NCBI GenBank assembly: GCA_031772625.1
Contig: CM062814.1
Coordinates: forward strand, 368,785,781-368,849,780
Length of the DNA stretch: 64,000 bases
Source: Pinus tabuliformis
Taxonomy: Eukaryota; Streptophyta; Pinopsida; Pinales; Pinaceae
Direction of reading: 5' to 3'
How positions within the stretch are numbered: position 1 is the first letter of the stretch; each line of letters opens with the position of its first letter. The notes under the pieces were generated by a model, which saw nothing but the letters and a program-made list of their open reading frames with translations, had not been told where the DNA came from and made no database searches. Of the stretch, positions 56,938 through 64,000 are shown piece after piece. The position numbers were made by a program, and so were the translations under genes.

Positions 56938-58410
56938 TCAGGGTATGCCCAAAGCAAAGGCAGAACCCTTCTCTATGACCAGCACTGACTTCTCCACAGT
57001 TTTGATGAATTCATGTCTTGAGAGAGGTTTCCTGTAGATCTTCAGTCGATGCCCATTGACAAGCATGGGGATGGCTTCCTCATCAATGGTCCGAATAAGA
57101 ACAGATCCATTGTCATGACATTTTTCCACTGCATATGGTCCCAACCATCTGGTTCTCAGCTTCCCCTTGAAATCTTTGTGCCTGGAGTCATACAACAATG
57201 CCCAATCTCCTAGCTGGAATTGCTTGTCATTGAGGTGTTGGTCATGCCACACCTTTCTTTGAAGTTGAACCACTTCTGAGTGAAGGAGGGCCTGCATTCG
57301 GTGCTCGTCCAGTCCATTCAGCTGCAATAACCTTTCTTGTTTTGCATGGCTGAGATCTAGGTCCAGCTGAGCTGCCATCCTCAAAGTGTTGTATTCAAAT
57401 TCAATGGACAGCAAAGCTTTCTTCCCATAGACCAGCTCATAAGGTGTGAAGCTGGTGGTGGTCTTCCAGGTGGTGTTGTAAGCCCATGTGGCCTCAACCA
57501 GGCGATCTACCCAATCTTTCCTATTGTTGCTCACCACCTTAGTCAAAATCCCTTCTAATGCTCTGTTGGTGACTTCCACTTGCCCATTTTCCTATGGATG
57601 ATAGGGGGTGGAGGTCCTATGCTTGATTTTGTGATGAGCTAGTAGGTCTTCAATTAAGTTGGATGTGAACTGGCTCCCTTGATCGGTGACCGGCTCTCTT
57701 GGGTAGCCAAATTTGTAGAAGATGTTCTCTCTTAAGAACTCAGCCACCTTTTCTTCTATTGCTGCTTTGATTGCTTTAGTCTCTGCCCACTTTGTCAGGT
57801 AGTCGGTGCACACAATGATGTAAGACCTTTGCCTCGAAGGAGGGTTGATTGGACCCACAAAGTCCATACCCCACTTCTCAAATGGCTCAAGAGTCACTTG
57901 AGGTTGGAGAGGCATCTCATCCGTTTGAGTCGGTTTCCCCATTCTTTGGCATCGGTCACATTGGCTGATATACCTTCTGACATCTTGATGAAGTGTGGGC
58001 CAATAGTAGCCTGCCTGCAGGATTTTGAAGGCAGTCCTTTTTGCTGCAAAATGTCCTCCACAAGGCCCATCGTGACAGGTGAGGAGGATATCAAAGACTT
58101 CCTCCTCCCTTACACAGCGCCTTAAGATCTGATCAGGGCCAAGCTTGAACAGGTTGCCCCCGATCCAAGTAAATGAGGCACTTTTTCTGATGATTCTGCT
58201 CTTCTCTCTTGAAGATAGGTGCGGAGGGAACTGTGCTGAAACAAGGTAGTTTATTATATTAGCAAACCATGGAGAGAGTACTGAGATAGAAAACAGATGT
58301 TCATCGGGCATCTGGTCATCCACTGTTCCATCCTCATTTGCAGACAAATCCAATCTAGATAAAAAGTCAGCAACAACATTTTCTTTACCTGGTTTGTCAA
58401 CAATGGTCAA
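56938..58410 (-). pseudogene. Element D integrase
   Basis: Minus frame with one TAG (57589-57591) in YHP-stop-ENGQVEVTN, where relatives have Gln. Zinc finger: CHDGPCGGHFAAKRTAFKIL and CDRCQRMGK; core: EKWGMDFVGPI, CTDYLTKWAETKAI, PVTDQGSQFTS, ENGQVEVTN with the catalytic Glu intact. C-terminal part: FQLGDWALLYDSRHKDFKGK, LRTRWLGPYAVEKC, MLVNGHRLKIY, an ending typical of Athila/Tat integrases. It inserts the cDNA into the genome. It continues upstream in the same frame into RNase H (58411-58967). Confidence 0.9.
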
Positions 58411-58967
58411 ATCAAACTACTGCAACAAAAGTAACCATCTAATAATACGAGCATTCACATCTGGTTTATTCATTAAATATCTAATTGCAGCATGATCCGT
58501 ATGTACAAAGGTTTGATAGCCAGTGATATAATGTCGGAACTTGTTCAGTGCATGGACCACAGCCAAGAATTCTTTCTCGGTTACAGTGTAATTCAGTTAA
58601 GCTTTGGATAAGTTTTTGCTAACAAAGTAAATGGCATATGGAAGTTTTTGTTCAACTTGTCCTAAAGCTGCCCCTGTGGCTTTGTTCGAGGCATCAGTGT
58701 GGATGTGGAAAGGTAGGGCCCAGTTTGGACCTCTCAAGATTGGGGCAAACACCAACTTGTCCTTTAATTCATTCAAAGCCCTCTGACAATCGTCAGTCCA
58801 TTTAAACTCCACATCTTTTTCCAACAGACCAAACAATGGTGAGGCTAGCTTGCTGAAGTCTTTAATGAATCTCCTGTAATACCCCGCTAATCCTAAGAAA
58901 CTCCGAACATCCCTTACCTTTTGGGGAGGTGGAACCTTCTTGATGAGAGCAATTTTGTTAGGATCCA
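58411..58967 (-). pseudogene. Element D RT end and RNase H, cut by element C
   Basis: [40 protein letters not shown] (connection domain), [20 protein letters not shown] (RNase H first Asp), then after a TAA at 58597 LNYTVTEKEFLAVVHALNKF (Glu) and TFVHTDHAAIRYL (Asp), ending in a TAG before FDLTIVDKPGKENVVADFLS. Two stops, same frame as integrase. The upstream RT, protease and gag are separated by element C and lie outside the window. Confidence 0.9.
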
Positions 58968-60019
58968 TGTCAGGCGGAAAGAGTCGATTGTGTGGACATA
59001 ACCAACCTCCCTAGGAGCCTAAGACTCTCTAGTGACAAACAAGACAAACAAGAGCAATACTTCTCTAAACATGCATTTACTATATAAGAAATCAAGTGTT
59101 TAGATCCTACCTGTAATCCAACGCTGTTGTAGCAGTCCAGCTCCGCTGATCCGGATGAGCTCCTCCTTCACTTTGAAACCTGCATACACTAACAATCAAA
59201 CGATTAAATAGCACTTGATAATCTCATAGAATAAAACATATTTAACACATAGACCAAGGAGTACATGAAACAACTCATAAATAACAAGTTATTGAGAAGA
59301 ATGGACTCATTTGCATTAATAGGTAACAAAAGGAACAAATACAACCTGAGCCTTGGTGTTGTGCAAGTCCCTCCCAGGGTCCATCAAGAGTTCTCCTTTA
59401 CTTTGACAAAGCTCACCCACTTCCAAATAGAACAAGCAAAGATGGCAATCTCTCCTCACAAGCTTCTAAATGGGAGTCCTAATTCCAGCAGCATCTACCC
59501 TTAGAAATGTATAGCTTCCAACCTCCCCTCCTTCTGGCCCAATGCCTGTATTTATAGTGCTCAAGAGGAAGTTATTCAGGTCCACCATCAATGGGATAAT
59601 CCCCTCTTTGGATGGGATAGCTCCCTTATTGATGGGATAAGTTCCTCTTTGGTAGGGGTACATGAACCATCTGGAGGCGCTCAATACACGTCGAACAACC
59701 TTCTAGAATGCTCTAGAAATGACCACAAGTAACTTTTTAAAGATGAAACTTGCCCATTTTGACCTTTACAGGGGGACGCACCTGCCCCTTTACATACAGA
59801 GCGTCCAAAGACGCAGCTTTTGTGAACATTGGGTGCGTACCCGTAGGTAAGGTTGAGAGAACCTGCGTACCCAGAGATAAATACATTTATAAATACTTTC
59901 TCTCTTTTTGGAGTTTGACATGGAGAGCAGAGGCATAAGACTTGCCTAAGAGGATAGCATGACTGTTGATAGAGCCATACTAACTGTAAATAGTCATGGT
60001 GACATTTTTTAGTGTAACA
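58968..60019 (-). repeat. 3' LTR of element C
   Basis: TGTCAGGCGGAAAG to AGTGTAACA, 1052 bp (same length as the B LTR, but I see no clear sequence match). TATA box CTATAAATAC on the minus strand (59548-59557). TGCGTACCC-type motifs at 59771-59788, 59831-59842 and 59861-59872 recur next to the antisense ORF. Confidence 0.75.
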
Positions 60020-60036
60020 GATTGCCCCCTAAAGTG
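60020..60036 (-). promoter_or_regulatory. Polypurine tract of element C
   Basis: Minus strand CTTTAGGGGGCAATC against the LTR end, nearly the same as in element B. Confidence 0.75.
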
Positions 60037-62256
60037 CAAAGCCTGTAATAGATTAGGGTTTTGTATTATCTAGGAAGGGTGAAGCGCTTTATCATTTCAA
60101 GGATTATCTCGTGGAGAGCCTGGTCAGAACCTGCAATTTTCAACACAAAATACATGTATAAGATTATATCATCACTGAGGTAGGCATTCCCATACTCAGA
60201 TCAAAACTTTAACTAACAGACTAACTACTCTGATACAGGAATGATCTTGCAGTACATCATAATCATAAACTTTTGTAGACACAGTATGGGCGCAGCCATC
60301 TGTTTATGATTAGTCTATTTAGATAATGAATACAAAACTCCTCGTAGCCTGGATGGTGGAAACTAGATCCAGGGTCTTCATTTCTACTTCCCGAATTGGT
60401 ACGATTCTAGCCATGCGAATAAATGAGCTGATGTCGAACATGGTAGAAACCACTTGATTACCAGTCGATGATGTAAACTGTTAACAAGTGTGAGAGAGAC
60501 CACCAGTAATGTCAATGGTTCTCAAAGTACCCAGTACAATCCATGAGATGTGAATGAATGAGTTGATGTTGAACATTTCACGGAATCCTTCGATCGAAAG
60601 TCAATGATGTAAACTGACGTCAAAGGCGAGAAACCTGCCATTGATGCATGCAGACTTCAAGGTACTGACGATTTCTAAGTCATCTCTCTAGATAATGTGC
60701 TGATGTCGATAGAAAGCGACCCGTTGCAGGCAAGCCCACAACACGAAATCATTGTTCAAGTTGAAGAAATGTTGCTGTAAGGACTGACTCAGGGATGGTC
60801 AAATGGATGACAAGTATTTTGCAGATGAAAGTTTTGCTTGCAGACCTCTTGAACACATAACGACACGACAGATGGCTTGGTGATGAATAACTCAAAGTTA
60901 ATCCTCGGAACCCGGCTGAAGACTTTCAAAGTAGTTTGATCAACTGTGAGGTAAAAGATTTCCCAACCCAGGTGAATGAAAAGTGTCGTGTCCAAGAGTG
61001 GTAATAAAGTTTCTTCTGAGACAAAAGATAACAAATAGGCTCATTCTTCTCTCTTTTCCCCCACCATTTCTGGCAAGTACCTCTTTATTTTTAACAAGCT
61101 TGAGGAGGATAACATATGCTTGATTATAAGCTCATCCTTCGGATGAGTCCAACCTAGTTTTGATTCGAACCCTAGGAAGGAGTGGTTCGTTCTTGTTTGT
61201 AATTGAACAGGTCCTTTACTATGAAATGTTTAACGAGCCCAGTATAGGAGAAACTCGGCGTTTTTCAATTTTAGAGAGTCTGAAAAACTTAAGAAGACTC
61301 CAAGTTGAAATTTTTCGTAGATTTGTGTCCCTCAAGCCCGAAAAAGTATAAAATAATACCTGGGGGAACCGCTTGATCTTGCGACAAAGGAGTACTTTCA
61401 TAATTAGTGCCACTGACCTGAAAAGTAAAAAGCGATCAAGGATACGTCGTTTTATTTCCGTATCGAGTTTGAAACGACAAAAACCCGGCAATCTTTTCCT
61501 GATTTTACGGTCAGAAAAGAGCTATAAGGGGACCGTCTTTTAATTCCGTTTTAACGAGTGTAAAAGAAACGCTCGGCAATCTTTTCATATTTTAGGAGTC
61601 AGAAAGGGCTTAAAAGATGACTCTGATATTTTGGTTCATGAAAAATGACAATTTTCCCTCTAAATCCCTTTGTCCTGCACAAAAACGACACATTACTCAT
61701 ACCTGTTTAAGATAGGCAAAAATGCATTGAAAAATATCCTTCCATGGTGAAAAATAAACAAACCTAGCATTCATCCATCCAAAAAAACTATAAAAAGACT
61801 TTTTACCATGTCATTTTTACCATTTTACTGTTGAGGTTGAAAAAAGGGCTTTTGGCAAGAAACTTCCCGTGGTCGCTGCGGAGAATCCGACCGTCAGAAT
61901 CGAACGCCGTCTCTTCCAGGTATTCCACAACATCCTCCTTTTCAATTTCATCCAATTAAAAGTTTGTTTTAGGTTTTAGTTTTGATTTTTGGGGGGTTTT
62001 GGGTTTCAAAAATCGCTCTGTGGGGTACGCAGGTGCCCTAAGGGTGACCTGCGTCCCCCGACTTTTTCCCACACAGGAAAAAGGTCGGGGGACACAGCCC
62101 ACCTTCAGGCCAGCTGCGTCCCGACGCTCTGTGTTCTAAACGCGGGGTGCGTCCCCCGCGAAAGGCGGAAATTGAAAACCCAAACCCCAAAAATAACCAT
62201 CTGAATTTTCCCAAATTAATTCTAATCTTTGTTTCTTGGTGTGTAGGGCACTCACC
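60037..62256 (-). other. 3' UTR of element C
   Basis: Homologous to B's 3' UTR through about 61640: same order of shared phrases, including the AAGCTTGAGGAGGATAACATATG segment (61097 and 17742) and hairpins CGAG/CTCG (61233-61257), GAGTC/GACTC (about 61275-61300), CGAGTG/CGCTCG (about 61554-61576) and GAGTCA/TGACTC (about 61597-61622). From 61640 on the sequence leads into the antisense ORF's leader. No sense ORF. Confidence 0.7.
62053..62093. repeat. Inverted repeat in the leader of the antisense ORF
   Basis: GTCCCCCGACTTTTTCC and GGAAAAAGGTCGGGGGAC pair over 17 bp with one bulged base and a six-base loop. It lies among repeated TGCGTCCC motifs (62046-62060, 62112-62124, 62145-62160). Confidence 0.75.
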
Positions 62257-63477
62257 ATGTTGGATTGGAGAGAAAGAGAGCACGAGGACGTTGATTTAGC
62301 CGCAATTAATCATCAACCTTCCATTGATGCCCTAAAAGCATGCGGACTATATAAATACTGGGCCATACCTGGCATGAGGGCTCAGGTGAGATTCTTGGAG
62401 TGGCTGGTTGAGAGATGGAACATTCATGAGCAATGCTTTTACATCGAAGGGCACCAGCTCGAGATAGAGCCTTCTGACATATACTTTCTCACTGGCTTGC
62501 CAAATAGGGGCGAGCAACTCAATCTAGCCGGGACTAGGCCGGGTGGCCAATCCCTTGCTAGTCTCCGGGCAGATTGGTGCACACCCAATTCACACCATGC
62601 GAAAGGCGTAGAAATCAAACACATCTCTCTGCGTGAACTCAAGGTTATAGCTTTCACGGTTACCAGAATTTGCGGTGCAGCCGCTTTACATATTGCCACC
62701 GGGTCCCAAATGCGGATGGCGATTGACTGTTTCCAAGGCACCATTTTCAACTGGTGTGATGCTGTGTCGGCTAATATGAAGAGCCAACTGACTAGGGCAA
62801 AGAACGGACAACTAAAGACCTTTGGATATGGGCCTCTAGTTGTGAGCTTTGCCTTAGAGAGAGTTCCGATGCTGATCCCTCAGCAACTCACTGTTGAAAT
62901 CTTGGGTCCTCGGGAGCCAAAGCTGATACGATGGGTTACGGTGATGGCCCGGCATCCTGACGAGGGCGCAGCGATTGTTCGATTCCCTGATAGTTATTTT
63001 CACTGGTTAGAGGACCAGGTTTTTTCGATCCAGGACTTTCCGTATGCCGGAGTAGATTTTCGAGGTGATCCGGACATGGTTCTTCCACAGGGAGAACAAT
63101 GGGACGACAGAGGTACTTCATTTTTCACAAGTTTTCAAATTATATATTTTTTTGTTTTTTATATATATCGTCTCAAAACTGACAGTAATTTTTTTTTTCA
63201 AAATGCAGATGTTGGTCCACAGCGCCCAGCCAACCTCCGGCCTTTTGAGAGGAGACATCCAGTTGCACCGGTACCGGCCCCACAGGACGCAGCTGCAGAG
63301 TCACTAGCTGAGTTGGAGCAGGATCTAGAGCGTCTGACGGTGGATATACCCGAGACTACCATAGATGATATTCCTATCAGACTTCAGCGCTATGTAGTCG
63401 CAGTCCCTGGACCGTTTAGGAGATTTTTGTGTAAGGTAGCCCGTGCAGTGGTGTCGTATAGGGAGCACCACCAGTGA
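62257..63477 (+). CDS. Antisense extra ORF of element C: plant mobile domain (PMD-like) protein
   Basis: ATG at 62257 (MLDWREREHEDVDL), preceded by a possible splice acceptor (TTTGTTTCTTGGTGTGTAG). Features: LYKYWAIPGMRAQVRFLEWL, VERWNIHEQCFYIEGHQLEI, EPSDIYFLTGLPNRGEQL, HISLRELKVIAFTVTRICGA, FGYGPLVVSFALERVPML. This is the layout of the aminotransferase-like plant mobile domain, known from Mutator-like transposases, MAIN-type host genes and Tat antisense ORFs. A likely 96-bp intron (63113-63208; GTACTT...AATGCAG) is a multiple of three, so the frame reads through it; the spliced product is about 374 residues and lacks a Phe-rich insert. The frame is intact, unlike most genes in this window. 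Function unknown. Confidence 0.75.
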   Translation: MLDWREREHEDVDLAAINHQPSIDALKACGLYKYWAIPGMRAQVRFLEWLVERWNIHEQCFYIEGHQLEIEPSDIYFLTGLPNRGEQLNLAGTRPGGQSLASLRADWCTPNSHHAKGVEIKHISLRELKVIAFTVTRICGAAALHIATGSQMRMAIDCFQGTIFNWCDAVSANMKSQLTRAKNGQLKTFGYGPLVVSFALERVPMLIPQQLTVEILGPREPKLIRWVTVMARHPDEGAAIVRFPDSYFHWLEDQVFSIQDFPYAGVDFRGDPDMVLPQGEQWDDRGTSFFTSFQIIYFFVFYIYRLKTDSNFFFQNADVGPQRPANLRPFERRHPVAPVPAPQDAAAESLAELEQDLERLTVDIPETTIDDIPIRLQRYVVAVPGPFRRFLCKVARAVVSYREHHQ

Positions 63478-63677
63478 TTGGCTAGTCACTTTTGTAGACA
63501 CATATGACATTTTTGGCTTTTTGTACTTATCATTTTTGCCGATCATAAGGTGTTTTTCAACCTATGATCGAAGACGATGTATATTTTTTGACACACTCCT
63601 ATCTATATATATATCATTATTACCGGCTTATCTTGTTTAACATATGTGATGAAATGTTTTTAAATTTACTTGCATGA
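63478..63677. other. Spacer between the convergent ORFs of element C
   Basis: 200 bp of AT-rich DNA between the + strand PMD ORF and the minus strand RNase H ORF. It must hold the 3' ends of both transcripts. No integrase sequence is present. Confidence 0.6.
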
Positions 63678-64000
63678 TTATTGTAAATGTTTGTCCAACA
63701 TTCGAGAAGCAATTGCATCTGCTAATGTATTTAAAGACCTTGGAATATGCTGATATTCAATGTAATCAAATTCACGTTCCAAGAGACGCACTCTCAAAAA
63801 CAATCTTAATAACACAGGATTTCTAATGGCATATACTCTATTAAGCTGTAATACAACAAGTTTAGAATCTAACCTCACTATCAAACGTCGAATTCCAAAT
63901 GTAATAGATTCAGACAATAATTCAACCACTGCACTGTATTCTGCAATGTTGTTCGTCGTTTGACCGAGGCTTACCCCATGCATAGAAACTAACTCGTCAG
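63678..64000 (-). CDS. Element C RNase H domain (end of pol), partial
   Basis: Minus frame open to the window edge, ending LDKHLQ-stop at 63678. DELVSMHGVSLGQTTNNIAE, NNIAEYSAVVELL (catalytic Glu), RLIVRLDSKLVVLQLN (Asp), YIEYQHIPRSLNTLADAIAS (last Asp): an RNase HI fold of the plant/archaeal type, as acquired by Tat retrotransposons. The first Asp lies outside the window. It would remove RNA from the RNA-DNA hybrid. It is the last domain before the stop; no integrase follows within the element, so integrase must lie upstream or be absent. Confidence 0.8.
   Translation of the reverse strand, partial: DELVSMHGVSLGQTTNNIAEYSAVVELLSESITFGIRRLIVRLDSKLVVLQLNRVYAIRNPVLLRLFLRVRLLEREFDYIEYQHIPRSLNTLADAIASRMLDKHLQ

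Larger units (their letters stand above)
58968..64000 (-). mobile_element. Tat-like LTR retrotransposon C (3' part)
   Basis: Inserted into the pol of D: D's coding frame is open up to 58967 and is then replaced by an LTR. In the minus sense the visible order is pol end (RNase H, 63678-64000), an antisense ORF on the + strand (62257-63477), long 3' UTR with hairpins, polypurine tract (60020-60036) and 3' LTR (58968-60019). An extra antisense ORF between pol and the 3' LTR is a known trait of part of the Tat lineage. The 5' half is outside the window, so the target duplication cannot be checked. Confidence 0.75.

Overview
The window looks like intergenic, transposon-saturated DNA from a large-genome seed plant. 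A gymnosperm is my best guess, because of the diverged Tat-type Ty3/gypsy elements and the degree of nesting, but nothing in the sequence fixes the species. I see no intact ordinary host gene. Almost everything is LTR retrotransposon, DNA transposon, or broken host-gene pieces. Many elements are nested, and the flanks let the order of events be read.

Layout. 1-34132: two copies (A1, A2) of one Tat-like Ty3/gypsy element in tandem on the + strand, arranged [5' LTR outside] - internal 1 - LTR - internal 2 - LTR. A1's gag is split by a 7.4-kb foldback DNA transposon (G, 280-7727) whose two arms of about 2.2 kb flank a captured UDP-glycosyltransferase exon. The LTR shared by A1 and A2 is split by a recent non-autonomous LTR element on the minus strand (B, 15591-24494; LTRs 1052 bp each; 5-bp target duplication) that carries only gag-type coding sequence. 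34133-35345: minus-strand 3' end of an old chromovirus-like element (E). 35346-38606: AT-rich DNA with a 350-bp tandem duplication and a long (TA)n tract. 38607-42287: a CACTA terminus, its subterminal repeats, a tRNA-like sequence, and minus-strand pseudogene pieces of a DUF3444/J-domain gene and a BEACH (SPIRRIG-like) gene. 42291-49320: a full-length but decayed chromovirus (F, + strand). About 50.2-58.97 kb: the 3' half of an Athila/Tat-like element (D, minus) with a large extra ORF between pol and the 3' LTR. 58968-64000: the 3' part of another Tat-like element (C, minus) inserted into D's pol, with an antisense (+) plant-mobile-domain ORF and, at the window edge, an RNase H domain.

How the parts relate. 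A1 and A2 encode one continuous gag-protease-RNase H-RT-RNase H-integrase frame; their stop codons lie at different places, so each copy shows where the other is broken. B and C share a homologous 3' untranslated region and polypurine tract, so B looks like a derivative mobilised by a C-like partner. That shared UTR holds an array of small hairpins whose stems vary in a compensated way, the strongest unexplained signal here. B, C and D each also carry their own short motif repeated in LTRs, UTRs and, in D, inside the extra ORF.

All family assignments come from reading motifs by eye. No alignment or database search was run. Element boundaries are firm where both ends and a target duplication are visible (G, B, F) and tentative otherwise (left ends of D and E LTRs, 5' end of the A LTR).
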